64,000 bases of DNA from Reinekea thalattae (GCF_008041945.1 NZ_VKAD01000001.1:1550001-1614000); one strand, 5' to 3'; positions 47,980-57,909 are shown, counted from the first letter of the stretch. Program-made: numbers and translations. Notes: generated from the letters alone by a model not told the origin.

Positions 47980-48109
47980 ATTAGCTAATCACCTGAAATA
48001 TATAATGCAAACCTAGCTGACAGTCTGATTCTAGGATGTGTGAAACTTTAACTTCTTCATTTATATTTAGACTTATACTTAGTAGTTAAATATTAATTCG
48101 CAACCAAAA

Positions 48110-48142
48110 AAAATCGGTATGCTCATTAAGCAGACCGATTTT
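48110..48142 (-). terminator. Terminator of the membrane protein gene at 48201
   Basis: A 9-bp stem (AAAATCGGT with ACCGATTTT), extended by a TGCT/AGCA inner pair, is followed on the minus strand by a run of eight T. It lies about 60 bp after the stop codon of the minus-strand gene and isolates it from the pilin gene. Confidence 0.85.
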
Positions 48143-48200
48143 AAAAGAGCGTTTTTCTATAACGCCTAATAGCATAAATTCATCAGCTAAATAAGTTGAC

Positions 48201-49484
48201 TCAGCTAAACCACCACCAGTTCAATAAACCCGAACTCAACCACATAAACAACATATAACGCCATTGCAGTTTTAGAATCTGCTTTGGCTCGGCCTGATAA
48301 CGACTAATCATTGCAAGACCAACACCTGAAAGCGGGCTCGATGCAGTAGCGATACCCCAAACAGATAAAAACAAAAACGCCAACTGGTTTGGGTTAGCGC
48401 CAAGTGGCAATAAAAATGGACTGACAATAGCAACCGTCACTACTGGATGCACACCAACCAAAGCAAACAGAATCATGCCCATACTCGTCGCCAAAAACAG
48501 TAGTGGCGAAAAGTAATCCATCTGCAACTGCATTAAATTTGGGTAGCAACTGATGAGTGTGCTAATACCTGTCGAAAAGACACCGGCAGCTAAAAATAAA
48601 GAGAATTGACTGCTGACATTTGCCTGTTTTTCATCGACATAGTTTTTTAGTGCTCTAAGCCTTGGGCGCTGGTGCATAAAAATCAACGCTCCAATGGGGG
48701 CGAGCATACTGATCAACAACAGAATTGGCGTTTTTGGTAACAGCTCATGCAGTATTAATACACTGGCCGCAAGCAATACCGGCATAAGTAAACTGTCACG
48801 ACGCACTGGGTAGCCTTCAAACTTATCAAAGCCACTTCGATACACATCCCAAAAGCTGATCAGCACCAATGGCAATACCATCAGCAGACCAGGTACAACC
48901 ACCTGCTGCCAATGCGCTCCCGGTGCATAGGTTAACGCGACACCGGTCGCGACAAAGAATGGCGACCAAAAAGCGGCGGCACAAAAGCTACGCATAACCA
49001 ACGCTAATTGAGCATCGGTTAATTTTTCGTTCCGCTTTAATCGATCCGATACAACAAAAACCACCGACAGGTTAATAACCGCACCTAAAAGATGGGTACT
49101 AAACAGCGTTGACCAAAAACCTCGGCGGCCTTTTGGCAGCAGTTGGTTCTCTTGCTCTGGTGGATTTGCCAACGATAAAAACGACACCGCGACAAACATG
49201 GTCAACAACGGCATGTTACGCGTCAGAATAAGTTGCCACTGTAATTCTGCACCAGCTAACCAAGCCCATCCCAGCAAGGCGATTCCAAGTAGCAACAAAA
49301 TACTGGTTTGACGTTTTGCCGAACCACCCAGCGACGGCCAAAACACCATCACACCCAGCCAAGCACAGAGAGCAGAGAAGTAGGCAGATAAGCCAAACGC
49401 CTGCCCCAATAAATACAGCACTGCACTGGCTAAAAATAACCAGCCGACAATCATCTTTCGGCTCACATTCGCGTTAAGACTCAT
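48201..49484 (-). CDS. Polytopic membrane protein, ion-transporter-superfamily-like
   Basis: The ATG at 49484 (MSLNANVS), preceded by AAAGGATG, gives a 427-residue protein with 11-12 hydrophobic helices. The two halves each hold a re-entrant-like segment: SFCAAAFWSPFFVATGVALTY and LVGVHPVVTVAIVSPFLLPLGANPNQLAFLFLSVWGIATASSPLSGVGLAM. This pattern resembles the ArsB/DASS-type ion-transporter superfamily, but I cannot name a member. The long frame upstream to 49655 is not conserved. It is a single-gene unit ended by its own terminator. Substrate unknown. Confidence 0.7.
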   Translation of the reverse strand: MSLNANVSRKMIVGWLFLASAVLYLLGQAFGLSAYFSALCAWLGVMVFWPSLGGSAKRQTSILLLLGIALLGWAWLAGAELQWQLILTRNMPLLTMFVAVSFLSLANPPEQENQLLPKGRRGFWSTLFSTHLLGAVINLSVVFVVSDRLKRNEKLTDAQLALVMRSFCAAAFWSPFFVATGVALTYAPGAHWQQVVVPGLLMVLPLVLISFWDVYRSGFDKFEGYPVRRDSLLMPVLLAASVLILHELLPKTPILLLISMLAPIGALIFMHQRPRLRALKNYVDEKQANVSSQFSLFLAAGVFSTGISTLISCYPNLMQLQMDYFSPLLFLATSMGMILFALVGVHPVVTVAIVSPFLLPLGANPNQLAFLFLSVWGIATASSPLSGVGLAMISRYQAEPKQILKLQWRYMLFMWLSSGLLNWWWFS

Positions 49485-49745
49485 CAAGCATCCTTTTATC
49501 AGCACCCAATTAAGGTCGCACAGTGTAACGCATAAGCCGTAAAGCCTGTTAATGGGCGGGCGAACTTCAGTGCACGATCGCCCCCTACAACTACGCTTGT
49601 CTACGTCTACGGATTGCCTAAGGAGAGAGATATCACGATAGACCTTACGCTTCACTGTCGCGCCAGCAGTAGCTAAGCCCTGCTAAAATATGGATAATAA
49701 GCCACCATTTTTTAGCCCTTTTCCTGTTCTGGAGTTTAAATTTTC

Positions 49746-51431
49746 ATGAAGCAGCAACTTATCGAATTGCTTGAATCCGCCGCATCTCAATTACAATCTG
49801 AAGGCTTTATTCCGCAAGATCACCCTGTTCGCGTTGCTGTTGAAAACACTCGGGATAAGGCGCACGGCGACCTCGCCACAAACCTAGCCCTAACATTAGC
49901 CAAGCCTTGTAAGAGCAACCCTCGTGCGGTGGCAGAAAAGATCATTGCCACCATTGGCGATAATGACTTAATCGATAAGGTCGAGATTGCAGGCCCCGGC
50001 TTCATCAATTTTTATCTTTCGGGTGCCTCTAACGCAGAGATCGTCGCTGAGGTGTTGGCAAAAGCAGATAAGTTTGGCCACAACAATCAGGCAGAAGGCA
50101 AAAAGGTACAGATCGAATTTGTTTCTGCCAACCCGACTGGGCCATTGCATGTAGGTCACGGTCGTAACGCCGCGCTAGGCGATTCATTATCTCGCTTATT
50201 AAGCGCCAACGGTTGGCAGCCAACGCGTGAATTTTACTACAACGATGCTGGCGCTCAGATCAACAACTTGGCGCTCTCGGTTCAGGCGCGTTGCAAAGGT
50301 TTAACGCCTGAGCACGAAAGCTGGCCTGCCGATGGCTATCGCGGCCAATACATTATTGATGTTGCCGACGCTTACATGGCTGGCGATACGGTAAAGGCCG
50401 ACGATAAAACGGCTACCGGCGCAAAAGATGTAGACGATTTAGAAGCCATCCGCGAGTTTGCCGTCGCCTATTTACGCCATGAACAGGATTTAGACCTAAA
50501 GGCCTTCGATGTCGATTTTGACATCTACTTTTTAGAGTCGTCTCTTTATCAAGATGGACTAGTCGAAAAAACCGTCAAGCAATTAAGCGACAATGGTTTC
50601 ACCTATGAGCAAGATGGCGCAATGTGGTTAAAAACCACTGAGTTTGGTGACGATAAAGACCGTGTGATGCGTAAAAAGGACGGCGGCTACACCTACTTTT
50701 TACCCGATGTGGCGTACCACAAAAACAAATTTGAACGAGGTTTCGACCGTGTAATCAACGTACACGGTGCCGATCACCACAGTACTATCACGCGTGTTCG
50801 CGCTGGCATTCAAGCTCTGAAATTTGGCATTCCAGAAGGCTACCCAGATTACGCACTTTACCAAATGATCATGGTGGTCAAAGATGGTGAAGAGGTGAAA
50901 CTTTCTAAGCGTGCTGGCAGCTATGTGACATTACGCGACCTTATCGACGAAGTCGGCCGTGATGCGACTCGCTACTTTTTAGTCTCGCGCCGTTGTGATG
51001 CGCAAATCACCTTCGATATTGATTTGGCAACATCAAAGAGTAACGAAAATCCGGTCTACTATATTCAATACGCTCATGCGCGTATTCACGGCATGTTTAA
51101 CAAATTGGCCGAAAGCGAATTAAGTTACGATCAAGAAAACGGCTTGGCAGCGCTAAGCAAACTCGATTTAGATGCAGAACGTGAACTGATGACACAACTG
51201 CGCCGCTTCTCCGATGTTATCATTGCCGCCGGTGATGCACTGGAACCTGCTATGATCGCAACTTACTTAAAGGATTTAGCTGGGTTGTTCCACAGCTACT
51301 ACAACAGCAACAAAATGCTGGTAGAAGATGATGCCACTCGTAATGCCCGCTTAGCGCTTTCGAAAGCGGTCGCACAGGTTATTGCAAACGGCTTACAGCT
51401 GTTAGGCGTCAGCGCACCGAAATCCATGTAA
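49746..51431 (+). CDS. argS: Arginyl-tRNA synthetase
   Basis: A class I synthetase that charges tRNA-Arg. The HIGH-like motif HVGH is in SANPTGPLHVGHGRNAALGD and the KMSK-like motif is KLSKRAGSYVTLRDLIDE. The N-terminal additional domain (residues 1-110) and the C-terminal anticodon-binding domain are present in 561 residues, slightly shorter than E. coli. The neighbouring ftsN-hslVU block is the usual gammaproteobacterial context. Confidence 0.97.
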   Translation: MKQQLIELLESAASQLQSEGFIPQDHPVRVAVENTRDKAHGDLATNLALTLAKPCKSNPRAVAEKIIATIGDNDLIDKVEIAGPGFINFYLSGASNAEIVAEVLAKADKFGHNNQAEGKKVQIEFVSANPTGPLHVGHGRNAALGDSLSRLLSANGWQPTREFYYNDAGAQINNLALSVQARCKGLTPEHESWPADGYRGQYIIDVADAYMAGDTVKADDKTATGAKDVDDLEAIREFAVAYLRHEQDLDLKAFDVDFDIYFLESSLYQDGLVEKTVKQLSDNGFTYEQDGAMWLKTTEFGDDKDRVMRKKDGGYTYFLPDVAYHKNKFERGFDRVINVHGADHHSTITRVRAGIQALKFGIPEGYPDYALYQMIMVVKDGEEVKLSKRAGSYVTLRDLIDEVGRDATRYFLVSRRCDAQITFDIDLATSKSNENPVYYIQYAHARIHGMFNKLAESELSYDQENGLAALSKLDLDAERELMTQLRRFSDVIIAAGDALEPAMIATYLKDLAGLFHSYYNSNKMLVEDDATRNARLALSKAVAQVIANGLQLLGVSAPKSM

Positions 51432-51462
51432 CGGCGAGCAACGCAACAGAGACGAAAACATA

Positions 51463-52107
51463 ATGGCAAGAGATTACGCAAATAAACCTAAAGCCAAAGC
51501 CGCACCTCGGCGCACCAGCCGAGTGCCGCGCTGGGTGATGGTTTTTACGCTATCAACTGCAGCTGCCTTTGTTGGTTTTTTGATCTATCTGAATCAGGTG
51601 CCAGAAGAGCGTGGTGGCGCAGAAGCAGTGCGGCAGCAATTAACTGCTGCATTGCAAGAAACGCCAGCAACCAATGCGCCGCAAGCCTCTGCACCGATCA
51701 GTTCTGAACGCGAAACGCTGAGCGATATAAAAGATAAAGCCGAAACCATGCGAAGAGCATTTGAGTTTTATGAGCTATTGGAAAACGACGAAGTCCCAAT
51801 CGACCTTATCAACGCTCCGGTAGATACTCCGGCAACTGGCGGTGGTACTGCCGCTCCGGCGGTGACCGAAGATGCCAGCTGGTTAATTCAGGTCGCTTCG
51901 TTTAAGTCGGTTGCTGATGCAGACCGAGTACGCGCCCAGTTGATTCTTAACGGCTTACCCAACACCGAGATCCAGTCGGTCGATATCGCCGGCCAAGGCA
52001 CCTATCACCGAGTCATGGTTGGCCCGTTCAATCAACGCTCCTCGTTAAACAAAGCGCAAGACGCATTGGCGGAGCTGAATTTCGACTACCTCGTTAAAAA
52101 GCTTTAA
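51463..52107 (+). CDS. ftsN: SPOR-domain protein, FtsN-like
   Basis: The 214-residue bitopic protein has a basic cytoplasmic tail (KPKAKAAPRRTSRVPR), a membrane helix at about 25-42, an Ala/Pro/Thr-rich periplasmic linker and a C-terminal SPOR domain (SWLIQVASFKSVADADRVRAQLIL...GTYHRVMVGPFNQRSSLNKAQDAL). SPOR domains bind denuded septal peptidoglycan. Its place after argS and before hslVU matches ftsN, although two unfamiliar genes intervene before hslV. The size is shorter than E. coli FtsN. Confidence 0.85.
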   Translation: MARDYANKPKAKAAPRRTSRVPRWVMVFTLSTAAAFVGFLIYLNQVPEERGGAEAVRQQLTAALQETPATNAPQASAPISSERETLSDIKDKAETMRRAFEFYELLENDEVPIDLINAPVDTPATGGGTAAPAVTEDASWLIQVASFKSVADADRVRAQLILNGLPNTEIQSVDIAGQGTYHRVMVGPFNQRSSLNKAQDALAELNFDYLVKKL

Positions 52108-52122
52108 TTCTAATCCTGATAC

Positions 52123-52186
52123 TGTCATTTCAAAGTACTTTTATTCCAAAGTACTTTCATTTCAAAGCACCGCCATTCCAACCTGC
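52123..52186. repeat. Four 16-bp degenerate tandem repeats
   Basis: Repeats of 16 bases around a CATTTCAAAGTAC core run from 52123, with units at 52123, 52139, 52155 and 52171. The first three share 'TTC/TCCAAAG' and a final AC; the fourth is more diverged. They lie just after the ftsN stop and before a GCCCAG...CTGGGC hairpin near 52190-52217. Confidence 0.7.
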
Positions 52187-52300
52187 AATGCCCAGTTCGA
52201 CTTACTCGTCGCTGGGCTTACCTAAAATAAACCTAAAGAAGCTGGTCATTTTGCCGATAACCTCAATAGGTCATACTTCTGCTTATTGAGGGATCTGTGA

Positions 52301-53854
52301 ATGGACATATCGACCAGCTTAAAACCCATCGCCATCACCAACACATCAAGCGACGTCACAAATTTCGAGCTTTCGAATACGCTAAGTAACAGCGAATTAC
52401 TCTCTAGCAAACCCAGTGAAGAGGTGGTGCTTGGCCAAGCAGAAATTCTTAAAGTACAAGCCATTGCGGCGCAAGTGTACGAACCCACACCGCCAGTGGT
52501 GAGCTTTGACTTTGCAACCTCGGCTGAACAACCCGTTCTGCTAACCAGTTTTGAAGATAAATTAAACGTCAATTATAAAACGAGCTTCGATGATCTTTTA
52601 GGTGGTTTTCATAGCAATATCGGCAGCTTTTTAGACAGCGGTTTAACCGAACTTGAGCAAACCGGCAGCAAAACCATCTTCACCCAAACAGCAGCCAATT
52701 TTGATGCCAATAGTCACACAGATCGCATCACCGAATCGCGTAGCAAGCACGGCGGCTACTCCACTGAATTTAGGTTAACCACCAAAGAAGGCGATACCCT
52801 GACCTTTAATCTCACGTTAGATTATTCTTCTGGTTCGCTGAGTGATAACCAAGGTCGTTTTACCTCGAAGCACATTAGCTTAAGCATGGCGTTAGAAGGA
52901 AACCTCAGCGACGAAGAAAAGCAAGCCATCGAAGAGTTCGCCAGTTCGCTCGACCAGCAGATTGGCGACATCATGAGCGGCGACAGCGTTAACTTCGATA
53001 AGCTGAATATTTTCTCTGACGATATTATTAGCGACATATCCTTTACTGCTGACTCTGGCTACAGCGAAACCTTTAGCCTAAAAATGACCAACACCGACGA
53101 TGAGCGTTCCATTTCGTTTGATTCAAAGCTGGTCGATGTCGATATTACATTGGACAATCTGAGTAATCCGCTGAACAACAACATGCAGCAAGAGTCGTTG
53201 CTTGAACTGCTGCAAAATGTCAAAGAAGGGACTCGAAAAGCACGCGATGACGATGATCACAGCCGAACATTAACCAGCGCCATCAGCACTATTTTTGGCG
53301 ACTTAGCGACGTCATCTAACAGCAACCAAGCGATCAAGGCTGCTCCTAATTCAGTTTCAAATTACAGTGGCGCGATAACTTCCGGCTTGCCAGATTTCTC
53401 CATTGATTACAGCAGCAAAGCCTACTCCGGTTCAGGATTTGCCGAGGAAAAGGTCGGCTTAGCAATCAAGCAAAACACCTCGATGACCACTTCCGACAGC
53501 GGCTTCGAAGTTTTTCAAAATTACAGTTACGAACTGAACTACAGCTACGACAAACCATTGCCTCATTTGAAATTCCCAACCGAAGACTTACGCATTGAAG
53601 TCATCGGCCATGAACAGCAGCGACGTACCAGCCACTTTGAAGTGAAAGATGGCATTGTTATTAATGCCAGCGTCAGCAAAGAAGCGAGCGAAAGCATTAC
53701 CGAAAACACCATCCGATTTGGTGAACTGGAAGACAGCAAAACCACAACCGAACATTCAGCTTCCGTAATAGACATCACCGAACAAGCACAGCAAGCATTA
53801 GCGGAAAATGAAATGCTGGTCGTTGAAGATTTAATGGAACATATAACAATTTAA
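52301..53854 (+). CDS. Unrecognised protein, tandem paralogue 1
   Basis: I do not recognise this 517-residue protein. It has no signal peptide or membrane helix. The first ~90 residues are Ser/Thr/Pro-rich and look flexible. A conserved middle part follows: LLGGFHSNIGSFLDSGLTELEQTGSKTIF (about 98-126), TTKEGDTLTFNLTLDYSSGSL, and LSDEEKQAIEEFASSLDQQIGDIMSGDSVNFDKLNIF (about 205-242). The C-terminus carries SGLPDFSIDYSSKAY and ends DITEQAQQALAENEMLVVEDLMEH. A GAGGGA site 7 bases before the ATG supports the start. About half of its residues recur in the next gene. Function unknown; I cannot place it in a family with confidence. Confidence 0.85.
   Translation: MDISTSLKPIAITNTSSDVTNFELSNTLSNSELLSSKPSEEVVLGQAEILKVQAIAAQVYEPTPPVVSFDFATSAEQPVLLTSFEDKLNVNYKTSFDDLLGGFHSNIGSFLDSGLTELEQTGSKTIFTQTAANFDANSHTDRITESRSKHGGYSTEFRLTTKEGDTLTFNLTLDYSSGSLSDNQGRFTSKHISLSMALEGNLSDEEKQAIEEFASSLDQQIGDIMSGDSVNFDKLNIFSDDIISDISFTADSGYSETFSLKMTNTDDERSISFDSKLVDVDITLDNLSNPLNNNMQQESLLELLQNVKEGTRKARDDDDHSRTLTSAISTIFGDLATSSNSNQAIKAAPNSVSNYSGAITSGLPDFSIDYSSKAYSGSGFAEEKVGLAIKQNTSMTTSDSGFEVFQNYSYELNYSYDKPLPHLKFPTEDLRIEVIGHEQQRRTSHFEVKDGIVINASVSKEASESITENTIRFGELEDSKTTTEHSASVIDITEQAQQALAENEMLVVEDLMEHITI
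53771..53841 (+). repeat. 3' copy 1 of a 71-nt nearly identical sequence
   Basis: The last ~70 bases of paralogue 1 match the end of paralogue 2 (55367-55437) with a single mismatch (T here at 53830, C there at 55426). The rest of the two genes is clearly diverged at DNA level, so this tail is unusually similar. Confidence 0.9.
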
Positions 53855-53893
53855 ATAGTTTATTTCCTAATCAAAGTTATGAGGACACAAGGA

Positions 53894-55447
53894 ATGACAA
53901 TACCCTCTATCAACAGCCTTTCAAGCTCGGCCGTATCAACAACCAAGTTGATCCGTGAGCCGCTGCCTACCTCTTCGAATAACATTACAGATACAACGAC
54001 GCAAACCTCACCAAACACCGCTGACATTGAAATAACAATAGGCAGTAATGTGGCCAATAGCGACAGCGTTAATATCCTTGGTTACGAGCTTTCGGGTATG
54101 GAGAAGTACCAGACAAGTGAAGTTTATTTTACCTACGACCATAGCTCGACAAACGAAGATAGTTTTATTACATCCGCTCTTGAAAGCAATCTAGATAACT
54201 ATGTTTATTTTGATTACAAAAGCCAGCTTGGCGGTATTTTAAGCAACATAGGAAGTTTCTTAGACTCTGGTCTATCTAGCTTAGAGCAAACATCGAGCAA
54301 GACTTTATTTAGTAATACTGCTGAAGGCTTTGAACCCAGCTCTAATATTGAGCGCACGATAGAAAACACCAACCGTGAAAGCGGTTATGAAACCGAGCTC
54401 ACTCTAACTACAAAAGACGGCGACACTTTAACATTTAACCTTGCTCTTGATTATACCTCAGGTTCATTAGCCGAACAGCAGGGTTCATTTTCATCTAAAA
54501 ACATTCACATTAGCATGTCATTAGACGGCGACTTAAGCGATGAAGAAAAAGAAGCCATTGCTGCATTCGCTAAGCAACTTGACGGACAAATAAACAACAT
54601 TATGAGTGGCGGAATAGTCGATTTTAGCAAACTAGATATTTTTGAAAATGACACCATTGCCAGCGTATCTGTTTCTTCTAAAGCTGGACTTTCAGAAGCA
54701 TACAGCCTAGAAATAACCAATACCGAAGAAGCTCGAAACATCAGTTACGATTCTAAATATTTAGACCTAGATATTGAATTAGACCCATTCGGTTTACCCA
54801 CTAATGCAACAGACCAAAATGAGGCATTGTTAGGCTTATTAAAAACCATAGAAGAAGGTAATGATAAGGCTGGCGATTACCGCAGCCATGCGAGTGCGCT
54901 TAAAAAAGCAGTTCAATCTATATTTAGTAATCTACCAGAATCTAATAATTTCGCGCCGGTAGCTGGAGGCTTATTATCTGGCTTGCCTGACTTTACCATC
55001 GATTACAGCAGTAAAGGGCCTGGTGAGAACAACAGGCCCACTGAGTATGTCGGTATGGAAATCAGCCAGAATACTCTAATTGATGATAACTCAAACAGCT
55101 ATGAGATAATGCAAAGCTATCTATACCAACTCGATTACGACAACAATAACCCTTTGGCTAATAAAGCATCTCGACAAGACGGAGAGTACATTAGCCGTAC
55201 AGGGCATGAAGAACAAACCAGAGTCAGCCATTACGAACAAAAAGACGGCATTGTGATCGACGCCAGCATCGAAAAATCTGCAACAGAATCTTCTACTGAG
55301 CGATATATCCGCTATGGCAGTGTCGTTGATTCGCAAACCAACGTTGACAGCAAATCATCGGTCGAAGACATCACCGAACAAGCACAGCAAGCATTAGCGG
55401 AAAATGAAATGCTGGTCGTTGAAGACTTAATGGAACACCTGCAATAG
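53894..55447 (+). CDS. Unrecognised protein, tandem paralogue 2
   Basis: This paralogue of the preceding gene has the same order of blocks: GGILSNIGSFLDSGLSSLEQTSSKTLF, TTKDGDTLTFNLALDYTSGSL, LSDEEKEAIAAFAKQLDGQINNIMSGGIVDFSKLDIF, SGLPDFTIDYSSKG, and the same C-terminal DITEQAQQALAENEMLVVEDLMEH. The length is about 517 residues from the ATG at 53894, which has GAGGA 8 bases upstream; the earlier ATG at 53879 lies inside that site. The two genes are 24-39 bp apart and probably form one transcript. The DNA is more AT-rich than its partner. They lie between ftsN and hslV, which are usually adjacent. Confidence 0.85.
   Translation: MTIPSINSLSSSAVSTTKLIREPLPTSSNNITDTTTQTSPNTADIEITIGSNVANSDSVNILGYELSGMEKYQTSEVYFTYDHSSTNEDSFITSALESNLDNYVYFDYKSQLGGILSNIGSFLDSGLSSLEQTSSKTLFSNTAEGFEPSSNIERTIENTNRESGYETELTLTTKDGDTLTFNLALDYTSGSLAEQQGSFSSKNIHISMSLDGDLSDEEKEAIAAFAKQLDGQINNIMSGGIVDFSKLDIFENDTIASVSVSSKAGLSEAYSLEITNTEEARNISYDSKYLDLDIELDPFGLPTNATDQNEALLGLLKTIEEGNDKAGDYRSHASALKKAVQSIFSNLPESNNFAPVAGGLLSGLPDFTIDYSSKGPGENNRPTEYVGMEISQNTLIDDNSNSYEIMQSYLYQLDYDNNNPLANKASRQDGEYISRTGHEEQTRVSHYEQKDGIVIDASIEKSATESSTERYIRYGSVVDSQTNVDSKSSVEDITEQAQQALAENEMLVVEDLMEHLQ
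55367..55437 (+). repeat. 3' copy 2 of the 71-nt nearly identical sequence
   Basis: The partner of the segment at 53771-53841. Being identical at synonymous positions while flanking parts are diverged, it suggests gene conversion or a recent duplication of just this part. Confidence 0.9.
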
Positions 55448-55572
55448 GCGTGACTCAGTAGCGAATGTAACCCTTCGGTATAAATACAATCAGCTAGCCT
55501 TTAATACCAGCCAAGCGCCCCCAAATAGGTGGATACATTCGATATTCACCATCAAACGATAGGCCAAATTTT

Positions 55573-56091
55573 ATGACTACTATTGTTGCGGTTCGCCGTG
55601 ATGACCAAGTCGTTGTTGCCGGCGACGGTCAGGTTTCTTTAGGCAATACGGTAATGAAGGGCAATGCTCGTAAGGTTCGCCGTCTTTATCAAAATAAAGT
55701 GATTGCAGGCTTTGCTGGCGGTACCGCCGACGCCTTCACTCTGTTCGAAAAATTTGAAGCCCACCTTCAACAGCACAGTGGTCATTTGACTCGCTCAGCG
55801 GTTGAGCTAGCAAAGGAATGGCGCAGTGATCGCGCCTTACGCAAACTTGAAGCCATGCTAATTGTCGCCGACCACGAAGCCTCATTATTGATTTCTGGCA
55901 CTGGCGATGTGGTTGAGCCAGAACACGGCGTTATCGCCATTGGCTCTGGCGGCAATTATGCCTTTGCTGCCGGTCGCGCTCTGTATGAAAACACCGAATT
56001 AGATGCCAAGAGCATCGCGGAAAAATCGCTCGAATTAGCCGCCGATATCTGTGTTTATACCAACCATAACACCGTCGTTGAAACGCTGTAA
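55573..56091 (+). CDS. hslV: ATP-dependent protease peptidase subunit HslV
   Basis: The 172-residue subunit begins [29 protein letters not shown], so Thr2 becomes the N-terminal catalytic nucleophile after Met removal. [17 protein letters not shown] and [16 protein letters not shown] are family signatures. It forms two stacked hexamers that degrade proteins fed by HslU, encoded 11 bp downstream. The gene pair is probably a single transcript. Confidence 0.97.
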   Translation: MTTIVAVRRDDQVVVAGDGQVSLGNTVMKGNARKVRRLYQNKVIAGFAGGTADAFTLFEKFEAHLQQHSGHLTRSAVELAKEWRSDRALRKLEAMLIVADHEASLLISGTGDVVEPEHGVIAIGSGGNYAFAAGRALYENTELDAKSIAEKSLELAADICVYTNHNTVVETL

Positions 56092-56102
56092 TAGGAAACC
56101 TT

Positions 56103-57431
56103 ATGTCCACAATGACACCGAGAGAAATTGTTCACGAACTCGACAAACACATTATCGGCCAAGACGACGCCAAACGCGCCGTGGCCATTGCGCTGCGTAA
56201 TCGCTGGCGTCGTATGCAACTTGACGAGCGTATGCGTGAAGAGATTACACCTAAAAATATTCTAATGATTGGCCCAACGGGTGTCGGTAAAACCGAAATT
56301 GCACGCCGTTTGGCAAAGCTTGCTAACGCACCTTTCATTAAAGTAGAGGCGACTAAATTTACCGAAGTCGGTTACGTTGGCCGTGATGTTGAATCGATTA
56401 TTCGCGACTTGGCAGAAACCGGAATTAAATTATTCCGCGAACAAGAAATGAATATTGTTCGCCCGCGTGCAGAAGATGCCGCTGAAGATCGAATACTGGA
56501 TATTTTATTACCACCGGCACGCTCTTCTGGCGAAGAAACTAACCAGCCTGCCGACAGCAGCACTCGGCAAGTATTTCGTAAGAAATTACGTCAAGGCGAT
56601 TTAGACGATAAAGAAGTTGAAATCGATGTCGCCGAAGCGGCCGCTGGTGTCGAAATCATGGCGCCGCCGGGCATGGAAGAAATGACCAGCCAACTGCAGA
56701 ATATGTTTTCTAACATGGGCAGTGGCAAAACCCAAAAACGCAAAGTCAAAATTAAAGAAGCACTAAAACTCTTAGCCGATGAAGAAGCCGCACGCATGGT
56801 CAACGAAGACGACCTTAAACAACGCGCGATGGATGCGGTTGAACAAAATGGCATTGTGTTTATCGATGAAATTGACAAGATCGCTAAAAACGAATCGCGA
56901 GGCGGCGGTGATGTCAGCCGCGATGGCGTACAGCGTGATTTGCTGCCGCTCATTGAAGGTAGCACCGTTAAAACCAAATACGGCATGGTTAAAACGGATC
57001 ACATCCTGTTTATTGGCAGCGGTGCGTTCCACTTTTCTAAGCCGAGCGATTTGATTCCAGAATTGCAAGGTCGCTTACCGATTCGAGTCAATTTAAATGC
57101 ATTAACACCGGATGACTTTAAGCGCATTTTAACCGAGCCAAGTCACAGTCTTACTGCGCAATACAAAGCACTGATGAAAGCTGAAGAACTCGATGTTGAG
57201 TTTACCGACGATGCCATTGATGCTCTGGCTAAGATCGCCTTCCAGGTAAACGAAAACACCGAAAACATTGGTGCTCGTCGCTTGCATACGATTTTGGAGC
57301 GACTGTTTGAAGAAATTTCCTTTGTCGCCAGTGAGCGGGGTGGTGAGCAACAAACTATTGATGCTGACTACGTCAACAACACACTCGGTGAATTGGTCGA
57401 GAACGAAGATCTGAGCCGCTTTATTTTATAA
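56103..57431 (+). CDS. hslU: HslUV unfoldase subunit HslU
   Basis: The AAA+ ATPase unfolds substrates for HslV. Walker A GPTGVGKT, the pore motif GYVGRD, Walker [11 protein letters not shown] and the C-terminal [18 protein letters not shown] (sensor 2) are clear, and an I domain (about 110-240) carries the usual insertion. It ends DLSRFIL, the C-terminal tail that docks into HslV. The length of 442 residues is normal. Confidence 0.97.
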   Translation: MSTMTPREIVHELDKHIIGQDDAKRAVAIALRNRWRRMQLDERMREEITPKNILMIGPTGVGKTEIARRLAKLANAPFIKVEATKFTEVGYVGRDVESIIRDLAETGIKLFREQEMNIVRPRAEDAAEDRILDILLPPARSSGEETNQPADSSTRQVFRKKLRQGDLDDKEVEIDVAEAAAGVEIMAPPGMEEMTSQLQNMFSNMGSGKTQKRKVKIKEALKLLADEEAARMVNEDDLKQRAMDAVEQNGIVFIDEIDKIAKNESRGGGDVSRDGVQRDLLPLIEGSTVKTKYGMVKTDHILFIGSGAFHFSKPSDLIPELQGRLPIRVNLNALTPDDFKRILTEPSHSLTAQYKALMKAEELDVEFTDDAIDALAKIAFQVNENTENIGARRLHTILERLFEEISFVASERGGEQQTIDADYVNNTLGELVENEDLSRFIL

Positions 57432-57528
57432 CAGTCGGCTCTGTTGGTTTGCTCGATCAGTCATGAACAACTTTAATGCAGTTGATAGCGTGGCTGATTG
57501 AGCAGTTCCAAAAAATCGGGAAATAGTG

Positions 57529-57909
57529 ATGAATAAAACACCGACTAAAATCGACTTTAATCGAGCCGAGCAACGCCTTAGCCTTGATTGGCCAAACGGT
57601 GAGTCGTTTCAATACAGTGCAGAATTTCTGCGGGTTTATTCTCCCTCCGCTGAAGTACGCGGCCATGGCGAAGGCAATGAGACACTGCAAGTCGGCAAGA
57701 AATTTGTCACCATTAAACATCTAGAAATGGCTGGCCGCTATGCATTGCGCATCCACTTCGATGACGGTCACGACAGCGGCATTTACGACTGGAACTACCT
57801 TTACCGCATCGGTGAAAAACAGTCACTCTACTGGCAAGATTACCTCGCTAAACTTGAACAAGCAGGTCAATCACGTGAGCCTAATTTCATTAACATTACG
57901 CAGCTATAG
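57529..57909 (+). CDS. DUF971 family protein
   Basis: The 126-residue protein has the segment RLSLDWPNGESFQYSAEFLRVYSPSAEVRGHG and GRYALRIHFDDGHDSGIYDWNYLYRIG, as in the DUF971 domain that also forms the N-terminal part of gamma-butyrobetaine hydroxylase. A stand-alone copy next to hslU is common in this class; its role is not established. A GTG at 57526 is an alternative start one codon earlier. Confidence 0.88.
   Translation: MNKTPTKIDFNRAEQRLSLDWPNGESFQYSAEFLRVYSPSAEVRGHGEGNETLQVGKKFVTIKHLEMAGRYALRIHFDDGHDSGIYDWNYLYRIGEKQSLYWQDYLAKLEQAGQSREPNFINITQL

Noticed and set aside
48201-49655. Extension of the membrane protein gene to an upstream start at 49655
   Set aside because: The extra 57 residues are Cys/Arg-rich and not membrane-like; a good ribosome-binding site supports 49484.
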